From Microbacterium sp. (GTDB lineage: Bacteria > Actinomycetota > Actinomycetes > Actinomycetales > Microbacteriaceae), in assembly GCF_017305435.1 (NCBI RefSeq), contig NZ_JAFKIP010000004.1, forward strand, positions 62,001 to 126,000: 64,000 bases of DNA, in the 5' to 3' direction. The translations under genes were made by a program, and so were the position numbers. Position 1 is the stretch's first letter. The number at the start of each line of letters is the position of its first letter. The notes beneath the pieces are model-generated. The model was not told where the DNA came from. It saw only the letters and a list, made by a program, of their open reading frames with translations, and made no database searches. This document shows positions 33,519 through 43,599 of the stretch, piece by piece.

Positions 33519-34757
33519 TCAGACGCGGTGCGCGTCGAGGAAGGCGAGGAGGGCGGGCAGCGCCGCGTAGGCGATCGTGCCGTGGTCGGCCCCGCGGATC
33601 TCATGGAACTCGACATCCATCCCGTGGGCGCGCTCCGTCGCGACGAACTGCGCGGTCGCCGAGGGGACGACGAGGGCGTCGTCGAGGCCCTGCGCGACGA
33701 ACAGTGGTGCCGCGAAGGCCGACGCGCCCGCGGAGTTCTCCGCGAGGAGGCTCCGCCACGGCTCGACGCTCGCCGGGTCGGCGGTCACGAAGTGCCCGAG
33801 CAGCGGATCTCCGATCTCGTGCAGACGGGAGATGTTCGAGAGCAGGCACAGCTCGTTCATCTCCGGCAGTAGCTTCTGCGCCTGGGCGGTCAGGATTCCG
33901 CTCAGCTCCGCGCCGCGATCGGCGTAGACGCCCGCATACGCCGCGAAGGTGTACGACCCGATCGTGATGCCGGAGATGTCGCTGATGTGGTCGCTCAGGA
34001 GCGTCGTCAGGTCGGCGGCGGGCGCCGCGACCGCGACGGCCTCGATCTGCAGCTCGGGTGCGTACTGCGGTGCGCGCTCGGCAGCGAACAGCACGGCCTG
34101 GCCGCCTTGCGAGTGCCCCCACAGCACGACGCGATCCGACGCGTGCGCGGCCGCCAGATGCTGCGCGGCGCGCACCGCATCGAGGACGGCGTTCCCGCCC
34201 GTCGTGCCGACGAGGTAGGAGTCGGGGCTCGCGGGTCCGTCGGTGCCCATCCCGACGTAGTCGGTCGCGGCGATCGTGTAGCCGCGGGCGAGCAGGAGGC
34301 GCATCCCTTCGATGAGCGCGTACGGGTCGAAGCCGCGCGACGGGGCGCAATCGGCCGCCGTGCCGGTCGTCGGATGCCCCCACGACAGCACCGTTCGTCC
34401 CCCGGCGGGCGCGGGGCCGAGCGGGCTGACGACGATTCCCGTGGACACGACGGCGTCGCCGTGCACATCGGTCGTGCGGTACATGACGCGCCATGCACGG
34501 GCGTCGAAGGGCACGCCGACGAGTTCTTCGCTGCGGATGATCGTGCCGGGCTCCCCGGCGACGGCATCGGCGGGCACGGTGTAGAAGGCGGCGAGGCCGG
34601 CCCGTTCGACGGCGTCGCCCACGAGCCGGGCTTCGCCGACCGCGACGAAGCCCGCCGCGACGGTCAGCGCGGCGGCGAGCACGCCCATCCAGACACGCCG
34701 TCGATGTGCGCGGCGACGCTGCCGTCGGGCGGTCTCGTCGGGGGCGGCGGTGCGCAT
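33519..34757 (-). CDS. Membrane-anchored or secreted lipase-type alpha/beta hydrolase
   Basis: 412 residues. The N-terminus has a basic stretch RRQRRRAHRRR and a hydrophobic segment (about 22-42), so it is exported or anchored outside the membrane. The body matches the secretory lipase (LIP) family: VLSWGHPTTGTAADCAPS, a GYTIAATDYVGMGTDGP strand, nucleophile elbow GHSQGGQA, and a late DALVVPSATAQ and HGTIAY for Asp and His. Its substrate is probably an ester or lipid outside the cell. It ends the catabolic cluster, 41 bp upstream of the amine oxidase on the same strand. Confidence 0.82.
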   Translation of the reverse strand: MRTAAPDETARRQRRRAHRRRVWMGVLAAALTVAAGFVAVGEARLVGDAVERAGLAAFYTVPADAVAGEPGTIIRSEELVGVPFDARAWRVMYRTTDVHGDAVVSTGIVVSPLGPAPAGGRTVLSWGHPTTGTAADCAPSRGFDPYALIEGMRLLLARGYTIAATDYVGMGTDGPASPDSYLVGTTGGNAVLDAVRAAQHLAAAHASDRVVLWGHSQGGQAVLFAAERAPQYAPELQIEAVAVAAPAADLTTLLSDHISDISGITIGSYTFAAYAGVYADRGAELSGILTAQAQKLLPEMNELCLLSNISRLHEIGDPLLGHFVTADPASVEPWRSLLAENSAGASAFAAPLFVAQGLDDALVVPSATAQFVATERAHGMDVEFHEIRGADHGTIAYAALPALLAFLDAHRV

Positions 34758-34804
34758 GCCGGGAGCCTATCGCGGCGGCATCCTCCCTGCCCTCATTGCG
34801 GATG

Positions 34805-34833
34805 TTGTGTGGTCAGACCACATGTGTCATACT
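34805..34833 (+). promoter_or_regulatory. adhE promoter with FadR/GntR-type operator in the spacer
   Basis: TTGTGT (34805-34810) and CATACT (34828-34833) are separated by 17 bp. Overlapping the -35 and spacer is the perfect palindrome TGTGGTC-A-GACCACA (34808-34822), containing the TGGT-N3-ACCA core used by FadR-subfamily GntR repressors. The regulator is not in the window. The ATG is about 80 bp downstream. Confidence 0.6.
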
Positions 34834-34914
34834 GAGACCAAGACAGGCCCGAGACGGCTCGGACCCGGAAAGCGATGACGCGGACGCCGTGTCCGCGCCG
34901 GGTAGGAGAACCCC

Positions 34915-37626
34915 ATGTCCACCTCGATCGATGCTCTGGTCGAAGGCGCACAAGAAGCGCTCGCAGAGTACGCGTCATTCACCCAGGAGCAGGTCGACCA
35001 CATCGTCCGCAAGGCGTCGGTCGCCGCCCTCCACCACCACGGCGACCTCGCCACGATGGCCGTCGAAGAGACCGGCCGCGGCCTCTTCGAGGACAAGGCC
35101 GTGAAGAACATGTTCGCGTGCGAACACGTGACGCACTCGATCATCAAGCAGAAGACGGTCGGGGTCATCTCGTACGACGAGATCACCGGCATCACCGAGA
35201 TCGCCGATCCCGTGGGCGTCATCTGCGGGCTCACACCGGTGACCAACCCGACCTCGACCGCGATCTTCAAGTCGCTCATCGCACTGAAGACCCGCAACCC
35301 CATCGTCTTCGGATTCCACCCGTCCGCGCAGAAGTGCTCCGTCGCCGCGGCGAAGATCGTGCGTGATGCGGCGGTCGCCGCGGGCGCTCCCGCGAACTGC
35401 ATCCAGTGGATCGAGGAGCCCTCGATGGAGGCATCCGGCGCCCTCATGAACCACCCGGGCGTCGCGCTCATCCTCGCGACCGGCGGCAACGCGATGGTGC
35501 GCGCGGCCTACTCCTGCGGCAAGCCCGCTCTCGGGGTCGGCGCGGGTAACGTGCCCGCCTTCATCGAGCGCACCGCCAATGTGGGGCGCGCCGTCAACGA
35601 CATCGTCCTGTCGAAGTCGTTCGACATGGGCATGGTGTGCGCGAGTGAGCAGGCCGTCATCCTCGACGAGCCGATCGCCGCCGAGGCGCTCAGCGAGTTC
35701 GCCCGCCTGCACGCGTACACCGTCACGCCCGACGAGAAGCGCATGCTCGAGGAGTTCATCTTCGGTGTCAGCGCGAACAGCGAGAACTGCGCCGGCGCGA
35801 AGCTCAACCCCGCCGTCGTGGGCCAGAGCCCCCAGTGGATCGCCGAGCACGCGGGCTTCACCGTGCCGGAGGACACGTCGATCATCCTCGCCGATGTCAC
35901 CGGCGTCGGCCCGCACGAGCCGCTGACGCGCGAGAAGCTCGCCCCGGTCCTCGCGGTCCTGCGCGCCGCGACTCCCGCCGAGGGCATCGACCTCGCGCGC
36001 CAGATGGTCGACTTCGACGGCCTCGGCCACTCCGGTGCCATCCACTCGAACGATCAGCAGGTCATCGCCGATTTCGCGGAGGCCGTCAAGGCCGTCCGGA
36101 TCATCGAGAACAGCCCCTCGGCGCTCGGTGGCATCGGCGACATCTACAACGCCTTCATGCCGAGCCTCACACTCGGCTGCGGCTCCTACGGGCACAACTC
36201 GGTCTCCAACAACGTCTCGGCGGTGAACCTCTTGAACGTGAAGCGTGTCGGTCGGCGGAACAACAATCTGCAGTGGTTCAAGATCCCGGCGAAGACCTAC
36301 TTCGAGCCGAACGCGATCAAGTACCTCGTCGACATGAAGGGGATCGAGCGCGTCACGATCGTCACCGACGGCGGCATGACCCGCATGGGCTTCGTCGACA
36401 AGGTGATCGACGTGCTGAACCGCCGTCCCGGTCGCGTGCACCTGCAGATCATCGACACCGTCCAGCCCGAGCCGAAGCTCTCGAGCGTCAAGGCCGGCGC
36501 CGAGCAGATGCGCCAGTTCCAGCCCGACACGATCATCGCGCTCGGCGGCGGATCGCCGATGGATGCCGCGAAGGTCATGTGGCTGCTGTACGAGCACCCG
36601 GAGGTGGAGTTCTCGGACATGCGCGAGAAGTTCTTCGACGTGCGCAAGCGCGCGTTCAAGTTCCCGGAGCTCGGCGCGCTCGCGAAGCTCGTGTGCATCC
36701 CGACCACGTCGGGCACCGGCTCCGAGATGACCCCGTTCGCCGTGATCACCGACGACGAGACGGGCATGAAGTACCCGCTGGCCGACTACGCGCTGACCCC
36801 GTCGGTCGCGATCATCGACCCCGTCCTGACCGCCGCACTGCCCAAGTTCCTCGTCGCCGACGCCGGCTTCGATGCGCTGACGCACGCCACCGAGGCATTC
36901 GTCTCGGTGTACGCCAACGACTACACGGACGGGCTCGCCCTGCACGCGATCAAGCTGGTGTTCGAGAACATCGAGCGGAGCGCTAACGCGCAGCCGAACT
37001 CGACGGATGCCGCCGACATCAAGGCCCGCGAGAAGATGCACAACGCGGCATCCATCTCGGGCATGGCGTTCGGCAACGCGTTCCTCGGGATCGTGCACGC
37101 GATGGCGCACGTCACCGGCGCGACCTATCACCTGGTGCACGGACGCACGAACGCGATCTACCTGCCGCACGTGATCCGCTACAACGGCCAGGTGCCGACC
37201 AAGCTCACGAGCTGGCCGAAGTACGAGCGCTACGTGGCTCCCGAGCGGTTCCAGGAGATCGCGAAGCACCTGGGCCTGCCGGCGTCGACTCCCGAAGAGG
37301 GCGTCGAGAGCTACGCCCGCGCGGTCGAGGAGCTGCGTGACAGGGTCGGCATCGAGCGCTCGTTCCGCGAGCAGGGCGTCGACGAGACCGCGTTCATCGC
37401 GGGCCTGCACGACCTCGCGATGGCCGCGTACGGCGACCAGTGCGCCCCGGCCAACCCGCGCATGCCGATGATCGCCGACATGGAGACCCTCATGGAGGCG
37501 GCGTACTACGGCACATCGTTCGACGAGGTGCGCGCGGCCCGCAGGGGCGCGCATGCCGAGAGCGACGTCGTCACCGGCACGGTGAAGACCGCCAAGGCCG
37601 CGCGCCGCGCGAAGACCACCGCCTGA
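34915..37626 (+). CDS. adhE: Bifunctional acetaldehyde-CoA/alcohol dehydrogenase
   Basis: 903 residues, usual for AdhE. The N-terminal half is a CoA-acylating aldehyde dehydrogenase, with nucleophile Cys in [10 protein letters not shown] and the fold seen in [17 protein letters not shown] linker leads to a group III iron alcohol dehydrogenase with [39 protein letters not shown], and metal-binding His in [23 protein letters not shown] (quoted in part). It reduces acetyl-CoA to ethanol, regenerating NAD+, and forms spirosomes in known cases. Its presence in an otherwise aerobic-looking actinobacterium suggests fermentative ability under oxygen limitation. A strong terminator follows. Confidence 0.95.
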   Translation: MSTSIDALVEGAQEALAEYASFTQEQVDHIVRKASVAALHHHGDLATMAVEETGRGLFEDKAVKNMFACEHVTHSIIKQKTVGVISYDEITGITEIADPVGVICGLTPVTNPTSTAIFKSLIALKTRNPIVFGFHPSAQKCSVAAAKIVRDAAVAAGAPANCIQWIEEPSMEASGALMNHPGVALILATGGNAMVRAAYSCGKPALGVGAGNVPAFIERTANVGRAVNDIVLSKSFDMGMVCASEQAVILDEPIAAEALSEFARLHAYTVTPDEKRMLEEFIFGVSANSENCAGAKLNPAVVGQSPQWIAEHAGFTVPEDTSIILADVTGVGPHEPLTREKLAPVLAVLRAATPAEGIDLARQMVDFDGLGHSGAIHSNDQQVIADFAEAVKAVRIIENSPSALGGIGDIYNAFMPSLTLGCGSYGHNSVSNNVSAVNLLNVKRVGRRNNNLQWFKIPAKTYFEPNAIKYLVDMKGIERVTIVTDGGMTRMGFVDKVIDVLNRRPGRVHLQIIDTVQPEPKLSSVKAGAEQMRQFQPDTIIALGGGSPMDAAKVMWLLYEHPEVEFSDMREKFFDVRKRAFKFPELGALAKLVCIPTTSGTGSEMTPFAVITDDETGMKYPLADYALTPSVAIIDPVLTAALPKFLVADAGFDALTHATEAFVSVYANDYTDGLALHAIKLVFENIERSANAQPNSTDAADIKAREKMHNAASISGMAFGNAFLGIVHAMAHVTGATYHLVHGRTNAIYLPHVIRYNGQVPTKLTSWPKYERYVAPERFQEIAKHLGLPASTPEEGVESYARAVEELRDRVGIERSFREQGVDETAFIAGLHDLAMAAYGDQCAPANPRMPMIADMETLMEAAYYGTSFDEVRAARRGAHAESDVVTGTVKTAKAARRAKTTA

Positions 37627-37651
37627 GCCCGACGGTTCGGCGGAGGTACCC

Positions 37652-37685
37652 GAAGGGGGCCGGGGGAGCATACCCGGCCCCCTTC
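37652..37685 (+). terminator. Strong terminator after adhE
   Basis: GAAGGGGGCCGGG (37652-37664) pairs perfectly with CCCGGCCCCCTTC (37673-37685) across an 8-nt loop. No T run follows. Confidence 0.75.
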
Positions 37686-37754
37686 GCCGCGACCCGGTCG
37701 GGTGCGACCCCGCACCGACTTGTCGGCTCGGCCCCGATCGCCGACCATGGAACC

Positions 37755-38672
37755 GTGCCCGCCCGCACCCGCCATCCCCGAGCGCCGTGGATCATCACGG
37801 CGCTCGCCGTCGTGGGCGGGGCGGCCCTTTCCGTCGGCGCAGCGGTGGCACCGGCGCACGAGGCGGAGCCGAGCGGCGGCCGGCGCGGCGTGAGCGATGT
37901 CGCGGCATCCGCCCCGTCGACTGCGGCGAACCCCGCCCCGCTCGCCGTGAGCGACACGGGCCCGGCGGCGAACGCGGTGGCGTACGACGTCGCAGCGCTC
38001 CCGCAGATCGACGTCTGGACCGTGAACCCGGCGCTCCCCGTCGACGACGATCCGTTCGGACCGCTCACCGGCGAGCTCGCCCGGCCGCTCACGATCGCGC
38101 CGGTCTTCGCCGACCCCACGGGCGCGCCGATTGGGTATCTTCCGCGGGACGCCGCGTACGGCGGTACCGTCGTCCCGGTCGTCGTGCACGACACGCACTG
38201 GGTGAAGGTCCTGCTCTCGGGCCGTCAGGGACGGCCGCCGGAGGGCAGCGCCGCTCAGGCGGCCGGCTGGCTGCGAGCCGCAGACGTGGAGTTCTCCCTC
38301 GCGACGTCGTACGTCGAGGTGCATCTCGCCGCGCACACGATCGACATCGTCAGCGCGAACGGGTACGAGCGTGTCGCGAACGACTTCGCGTGGGGGAAGG
38401 ACAGCACGCCGACGCCCATCGGACGCACCTTCATCATGCTGACGCGCGTCGTGCCCGAGTTCGCCTACACGCAGGGGCATCCCCTCGTCTACCTCGGTGT
38501 GCAGTCGCCGACGCTCGCCGGATTCGACGGGGGAGAGGTGGCGGTGACCGCCTTTCACTATTATCACGAGAGGTCGGGGCCGAACTCCTTCGGCTGCATC
38601 TACCTCGACGGCGCGGCGACCGACCGGCTCGCCCAGCTGCCCGCCGGAACCCCCGTGCTGATCAGCCCGTAG
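37755..38672 (+). CDS. L,D-transpeptidase (YkuD domain), membrane-anchored
   Basis: 305 residues from GTG 37755; the frame is open further upstream into adhE but has no coding character there. A hydrophobic segment (about 12-32) anchors or exports it, followed by a Pro/Ala-rich linker. A central SH3-like region contains GYLPRDAAYGG. The C-terminal catalytic domain has VEVHLAAHTIDIV, a GRTFIMLTR strand, a His in AFHYYHER and the active Cys in NSFGCIYLDG. Usual YkuD enzymes have S/T-x-GC-(I/V)-R; here Tyr replaces Arg. It would form 3-3 crosslinks or attach proteins to peptidoglycan. Confidence 0.8.
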   Translation: MPARTRHPRAPWIITALAVVGGAALSVGAAVAPAHEAEPSGGRRGVSDVAASAPSTAANPAPLAVSDTGPAANAVAYDVAALPQIDVWTVNPALPVDDDPFGPLTGELARPLTIAPVFADPTGAPIGYLPRDAAYGGTVVPVVVHDTHWVKVLLSGRQGRPPEGSAAQAAGWLRAADVEFSLATSYVEVHLAAHTIDIVSANGYERVANDFAWGKDSTPTPIGRTFIMLTRVVPEFAYTQGHPLVYLGVQSPTLAGFDGGEVAVTAFHYYHERSGPNSFGCIYLDGAATDRLAQLPAGTPVLISP

Positions 38673-38710
38673 CGGCGCGGTCCCGGGCCGAGCGACGCTA
38701 GGTTGTCCCT

Positions 38711-39007
38711 GTGCGCGTCGAGTTCGAGGGGACGGTGTTCCGCTGGGAAGCGCGTGTCGAGGACTGGTTCTTCGTCGCGCTGCCGGGCGACCTGAGCGCG
38801 CAGATCGGGGAGATCCCGCGAATGCGGCGTGATTTCGGCGCCGTCAGAGTGCAAGCTCGGATCGGCGGCTCGTCGTGGACGACGTCGATCTTCCCTGACT
38901 CCGCCGCCGGCGCGTACATCCTGCCGCTCAAACGCGCCGTGCGGGATGCCGAGGGTCTTGCGCTCGATAGAACCGTCTCGGTGCGGCTCGAGATCGCCGA
39001 CGGCTGA
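38711..39007 (+). CDS. DUF1905 domain protein
   Basis: 98 residues from GTG 38711. A TAGGTT hexamer lies just 11-16 bp upstream, so the message is probably near-leaderless. The compact beta-barrel pattern (FEGTVFRWE, WFFVALPGDLSAQIGE, FGAVRVQARIGGSSWTTSIFP, AYILPLKRAVRDAE) is that of DUF1905. Such proteins are often fused to or beside YdeI-like DUF1801 domains. Function unknown. Confidence 0.85.
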   Translation: MRVEFEGTVFRWEARVEDWFFVALPGDLSAQIGEIPRMRRDFGAVRVQARIGGSSWTTSIFPDSAAGAYILPLKRAVRDAEGLALDRTVSVRLEIADG

Positions 39008-39009
39008 TC

Positions 39010-39054
39010 TGCGGTCGTCGGGCCTGCGGTCGTCGGGCCTGTGGTCGTCGGGCT
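39010..39054. repeat. Three tandem 15-bp repeats
   Basis: TGCGGTCGTCGGGCC at 39010-39024 and 39025-39039, then a variant TGTGGTCGTCGGGCT at 39040-39054, directly after the DUF1905 stop. It is noncoding and probably arose by slippage. Confidence 0.8.
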
Positions 39055-39187
39055 GTGTCGTCGCGCCTGTGGGTGCCCGGCCTGCGAACCGCGTGCCTGT
39101 GGACAGTTCCGGCGCGGGATGCCGCAGCGCACTACCGTGGGGTCGCCGCGACCCGCCTCGCGGACCACCGTCCGGAAAGGAGCGCTC

Positions 39188-39892
39188 GTGCCGTCGCCCC
39201 TGTTGATGCTGTCGTTCGCCGCTGTGACCGCCGTCGGCGCCGTCCTCGGCTGGCGGCTGGCCGGCGTGCGTGCCCGGTTCGCCGGTGTGGCGACGAACGC
39301 TCCCGTCGACGGGCTGCCGTTCGCGGCGGCGACGGCAGCCGCATTCCTCGGCGTCGTCGCCTTCGTCGCGACGCGTCCGCCGGCTCCGGCGAGCGCGGGC
39401 GGCGCGATCGTCCCCACGGTGATCGTGGCCGTGGCCTATCTGTACTTCGCGGCGATCAGCCTGCTCCTCGGTGAGATCGACGCCGCGACGCACCGCCTCC
39501 CGAACGCCATCGTTCTGCCGGCGTATCCCGTTCTCGGTGCCCTGTTCGCGTCCGCGTGCCTCGCGGGAGGGTCGTGGTCGGCCTTCGGGCGCGCGGCGGC
39601 GGGTGGAGGCCTCCTGTTCGGCTTCTTCTGGCTGGTTCGTGCGGTCGGGCGCGGGACCCTGGGCGGCGGAGACGTCAAGCTCGCCGGCGTGATCGGGATG
39701 GTGCTGGGGTTCGCCGGTTGGCCGGCGCTCGCCGTCGGAACCCTCGCGGCGTTCGTCTTCGGCGGGGTCGCGGCGGCGGTGCTGCTGCTGCGCGGGAAGG
39801 CGACGCGGCACACCGCCGTCGCCTTCGGGCCGTTCCTCCTCGCGGGCGCATGGGCGGGTCTGCTCGCCACCGGCGCCGCAGCGCTCGGCTGA
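39188..39892 (+). CDS. Prepilin peptidase (A24 family)
   Basis: 234 residues from GTG 39188 with AAAGGAG upstream. About seven hydrophobic segments are seen. The two catalytic Asp motifs of type IV prepilin peptidases are present: LLLGEIDAATHRLPNAIVLP and GRGTLGGGDVKLAG. There is no N-terminal cysteine-rich methylase domain, so it resembles the short TadV/actinobacterial form. It would cleave prepilins or pseudopilins at the membrane. No tad or pil genes are visible nearby. Confidence 0.88.
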   Translation: MPSPLLMLSFAAVTAVGAVLGWRLAGVRARFAGVATNAPVDGLPFAAATAAAFLGVVAFVATRPPAPASAGGAIVPTVIVAVAYLYFAAISLLLGEIDAATHRLPNAIVLPAYPVLGALFASACLAGGSWSAFGRAAAGGGLLFGFFWLVRAVGRGTLGGGDVKLAGVIGMVLGFAGWPALAVGTLAAFVFGGVAAAVLLLRGKATRHTAVAFGPFLLAGAWAGLLATGAAALG

Positions 39893-39973
39893 CGCCGGGG
39901 CGCCCCGTCAGCGTTGCTGCCGCCGCTGTCAAGACCCCGTGCCAGACACGGCGCCGCACATATCCTGGGCGAC

Positions 39974-40993
39974 ATGGACGTCACGCGCATCATCGCCCGG
40001 GCCCTCTCGCTGACCCCCGTGCGCGCGTTCCTGCGCTACAGCGAGAGACGCGGCGCGATGCTCGCCGACAGCGTCACCTACCGGGCACTGTTCTCGATCT
40101 TCGCGGCCGTCCTCCTCGGCTTCTCGATCGCCGCGCTCTGGCTCGCCGGCAACCAGGAGGCCTGGGCCGCGCTCGTCCGCGCGGTCGACGCCGCTGTTCC
40201 GGGCCTCGTCGGGTCGGGCGGACTGATCAACCCGGACGACATCCAGGCACCCGCCGGGCTGTCGATCGCGGGGGCGATCGCCGCGATCGGTCTCGTCGGC
40301 GCGGCGATCGGAGCGATCGGGTCGCTGCGCTCGGCCATCCGCGTCGTGTGCGATCGGACGACCGACGACGTCCCGTTCTGGCTCGTGATGCTCCGCAATC
40401 TCGCGCTCGCCGTCGGCGCCGGGGGAGCGCTGCTGGCCTCGGCCGCCGCGACGATGCTCGGCACCGCCGGACTCGGGATCGTCGCCGGGTGGTTCGGCGC
40501 GAACGAGCACGACCCGGCGATCGCGTGGGGCGGGCGCCTGCTCGCGATCGCCGTGACCTTCGCGCTGGATGCCGTCGCGATCGCCGTGCTGTTCCGCGTA
40601 CTCTCAGGCATCCGGGCGCCGGCGCGGGCGCTGTGGAGCGGCGCGCTGCTCGGCGCCGTCGGTCTCACCGTGCTGCAGCAGTTGTCGGGGCTGTTCGTCG
40701 GCGGAGCGAAGTCGAATCCTCTCCTGGCATCCTTCGCCGCCCTCATCGCGCTCCTGCTGTGGATCAATCTGTCCGCGCAGGTGATCCTCATCTCGACCGC
40801 GTACGTCTACACCCTCGTGCGCGAGGGGGAGGACCGCGTACGCGAGCGCTTCGGCGCGTCGACGTTCGTGCAGCGCCGCGTCCAGCAGGCCGAGGATGCC
40901 GTCGCACGGGCCGCCGCCGACCTCGCCGCCGCGCGCACCGCACTCGCGCAGGAGCGGGCGTCGGCGCGGGAATCCCAGGCGACGCCGTCGTGA
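39974..40993 (+). CDS. YihY/virulence factor BrkB-family membrane protein
   Basis: 339 residues. The pattern RRGAMLADSVTYRALFSIFAAVLLGF is the family's first membrane segment, followed by five more hydrophobic helices. LLASFAALIALLLWINLSAQVILI (quoted in two pieces of the last helices) is typical, and a charged Ala-rich coiled tail of about 50 residues follows. The family's function is unsettled; some members were once taken for RNase BN, which is wrong. Near-leaderless: ATCCTGGGCGAC precedes the ATG without a clear ribosome site. Confidence 0.85.
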   Translation: MDVTRIIARALSLTPVRAFLRYSERRGAMLADSVTYRALFSIFAAVLLGFSIAALWLAGNQEAWAALVRAVDAAVPGLVGSGGLINPDDIQAPAGLSIAGAIAAIGLVGAAIGAIGSLRSAIRVVCDRTTDDVPFWLVMLRNLALAVGAGGALLASAAATMLGTAGLGIVAGWFGANEHDPAIAWGGRLLAIAVTFALDAVAIAVLFRVLSGIRAPARALWSGALLGAVGLTVLQQLSGLFVGGAKSNPLLASFAALIALLLWINLSAQVILISTAYVYTLVREGEDRVRERFGASTFVQRRVQQAEDAVARAAADLAAARTALAQERASARESQATPS

Positions 40994-41068
40994 CACTCGT
41001 GTAAATTCTCTCGTTCTCCCGGCTGGGATGGCTCTTCGCGGCCCGGCGCAGTGTGTACGTTCTTCTAC

Positions 41069-43579
41069 GTGACCGCTTCTGACTTCACGCACGAATCCGC
41101 GCACCCGCTCGGCGCGACGCATCCGCTCGCCCTCGCTCCCGTCACGGGGCCTGCGAGCTCGGTCGACGGCTTCGTGCGCCAATTCCTGCGCAACCTCAAC
41201 TACGAGCGCGGGGTCGCGCTGTCGGCATCCACGTCGAACGACCGTTACTTCGCGTTCGCGATGACGGTGCGCGACTACCTCATGGCGCGGTGGCTGGAGG
41301 ACCAGAAGCGGCAGCGCGAGGCGCAGGCGAAGGGCGTCGCGTATCTCTCGGCGGAGTACCTGCTCGGCCGCCAGCTGGACAACAACCTCCTCGCGACGGG
41401 TCTGTCCGACATCGGGGCCGAGGCGATGGCCGCGTGCGGCATCGACATCGACGACCTCCGCGCGCACGAAGTCGAGCCGGGCCTCGGCAACGGGGGCCTC
41501 GGCCGCCTCGCCGCGTGCTTCATCGACTCGCTCGCGACCCTCGGCGTCCCGAACACCGGCTACGGCATCCGGTACGAGTACGGCATCTTCCGCCAGACCT
41601 TCGAGGGCGGTCAGCAGGTCGAGCAGCCGGACTCGTGGCTCGAGCTCGGCTCGCCGTGGGAGTTCCCGCACCCCGAGGCGGCCCGCACGATCTCCTTCGG
41701 CGGCCACACCGAGACCTACGACGACGAGGGCACGGAACGCACGCGCTGGGTGCCGGGCTGGAACGTCCTCGCAGTGCCGTACAACTACATGGTCCCCGGG
41801 TATCTGAACGGCCGCGTCAACACGCTGCGGCTGTGGAGCGCGAAGGCGACGAACTCGTTCGACCTGCGCGTCTTCAACTCCGGCGACTACGAGGAGGCGG
41901 TGCGCGCGCAGACGTTCGCCGAGAACATCTCCAAGGTGCTCTACCCCGAGGACTCCACCCCCCAGGGCAAGGAGCTGCGCCTGCAGCAGCAGTACTTCTT
42001 CGTCGCGGCATCCATCGGCGACTTCCTCGCGTCGCTGCCGGAGGACTTCGATCTGCACAAGCTGCCCGATCGCATCATCTTCCAGCTCAACGACACCCAC
42101 CCCGTCATCGGCGTGCCGGAGCTCATGCGCGTCCTCGTCGACGAGCAGCGGCTGGAGTGGGCGGATGCCTGGGCCATCACCCAGCAGTGCTTCGCGTACA
42201 CGTGCCACACCCTCCTGCCCGAGGCGCTCGAAGTGTGGTCGGTCGACCTCCTGGGGCGCCTGCTGCCGCGGCACCTCGAGATCATCTACCGCATCAACGA
42301 GGAGTTCCTCGCCGAGGTGCGGGAGCGCTTCGGCGACGACGAGATGCGCATCCGCAACATGTCGATCATCAGCGAGTTCCCCGACCGCTCCGTGCGCATG
42401 GCGTACCTCGCGACCGTCGCCGGTGCCAAGGTCAACGGCGTCGCGGAGCTGCACTCCCAGCTCCTGCGCGAGAAGGTCCTGCCCGACTTCAACGCGTTCT
42501 ACCCGGGCAAGTTCACGAACGTCACGAACGGCGTCACGCCGCGACGGTTCGTGCGCCTTGCCAACCCGGGCCTCTCCGCTCTCATCACCGAGGCGATCGG
42601 CACCGGCTGGGTCACCGACCTGGAGCGCCTGCGCGAGCTCGAGACCTACGCCGAGGACCCGCAGTTCCGGAGCGCGTTCGCGGCCGTGAAGGCGGAGAAC
42701 AAGCGTCGCCTCGGCGACGCGCTGCGCGCGCGCGACGGCGTCGAGATCAGCGACGGCCACATGCTCGACGTCATGGTCAAGCGCCTCCACGAGTACAAGC
42801 GGCAGATGTTGAAGCTCCTGCACATCGTCACGGAGTACGAGTCCATCGCCTCGGGTCGCGTCGCGGCATCCGACATCGTGCCGCGTACGTTCGTCTTCGG
42901 CGCGAAGGCCGCACCGGGCTACGTCATGGCCAAGCGCATCATCCACCTCATCAACGCGGTCGGAGAGGTCGTCAACGCCGACGCGCGCGTCGAGGGGCGG
43001 CTGAAGGTGCTCTTCCCGCCGAACTACAACGTCACGCTCGCGGAGCGCCTGATCCCGGCGGCCGACCTGTCGGAGCAGATCTCGCTCGCCGGGAAGGAAG
43101 CCTCCGGAACCGGCAACATGAAGTTCGCGCTCAACGGCGCGCTCACCATCGGCACCGACGACGGCGCCAACGTCGAGATCCGCGAGCTCGTCGGAGACGA
43201 CAACTTCTTCCTCTTCGGGCAGAGCGAACCCGAGGTGGAGGCCCTGTGGGCCCGCGGCTACAAGCCGGCGGAGTTCTACCAGGCCGACGACAACCTGCGC
43301 CGCGCGATGGACCTCATCGCGTCGGGGGCGTTCTCGGGCGGCGACAAGACCGTGTTCGAGCCGATCGTGTCGAACCTGCTCTACGACGACCGGTTCATGG
43401 TGCTCGCCGACTACTCCTCGTACATCGAGGCGCAGGCGCGGGTGGACGCGGCGTACGCGGATCAGGACGCCTGGACGCGCTCCGCGATCCTCAACGTCGC
43501 CCGCTGCGGATTCTTCTCCTCGGACCGGTCGATGCGCGACTACATCGAACGCATCTGGCACACCCCGCCCGTCATCTGA
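41069..43579 (+). CDS. glgP: Glycogen/starch phosphorylase
   Basis: 836 residues from GTG 41069; an in-frame GTG at 41051 would add six residues and neither has a strong ribosome site. GlgP features are YLSAEYLLGRQLDNNL, EPGLGNGGLGRLAACF, FQLNDTHPVIGVPELMR and TNVTNGVTPRRF. The PLP-binding Lys lies in ASGTGNMKFALNG and is followed by GTDDGANVEI. It releases glucose-1-phosphate from glycogen. It is alone here; glgB (13.3 kb) and a ROK glucokinase (62.1 kb) are the other sugar-storage genes in the window. Confidence 0.95.
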   Translation: MTASDFTHESAHPLGATHPLALAPVTGPASSVDGFVRQFLRNLNYERGVALSASTSNDRYFAFAMTVRDYLMARWLEDQKRQREAQAKGVAYLSAEYLLGRQLDNNLLATGLSDIGAEAMAACGIDIDDLRAHEVEPGLGNGGLGRLAACFIDSLATLGVPNTGYGIRYEYGIFRQTFEGGQQVEQPDSWLELGSPWEFPHPEAARTISFGGHTETYDDEGTERTRWVPGWNVLAVPYNYMVPGYLNGRVNTLRLWSAKATNSFDLRVFNSGDYEEAVRAQTFAENISKVLYPEDSTPQGKELRLQQQYFFVAASIGDFLASLPEDFDLHKLPDRIIFQLNDTHPVIGVPELMRVLVDEQRLEWADAWAITQQCFAYTCHTLLPEALEVWSVDLLGRLLPRHLEIIYRINEEFLAEVRERFGDDEMRIRNMSIISEFPDRSVRMAYLATVAGAKVNGVAELHSQLLREKVLPDFNAFYPGKFTNVTNGVTPRRFVRLANPGLSALITEAIGTGWVTDLERLRELETYAEDPQFRSAFAAVKAENKRRLGDALRARDGVEISDGHMLDVMVKRLHEYKRQMLKLLHIVTEYESIASGRVAASDIVPRTFVFGAKAAPGYVMAKRIIHLINAVGEVVNADARVEGRLKVLFPPNYNVTLAERLIPAADLSEQISLAGKEASGTGNMKFALNGALTIGTDDGANVEIRELVGDDNFFLFGQSEPEVEALWARGYKPAEFYQADDNLRRAMDLIASGAFSGGDKTVFEPIVSNLLYDDRFMVLADYSSYIEAQARVDAAYADQDAWTRSAILNVARCGFFSSDRSMRDYIERIWHTPPVI

Positions 43580-43599
43580 CGCGGGGTCGATGAGGCACC

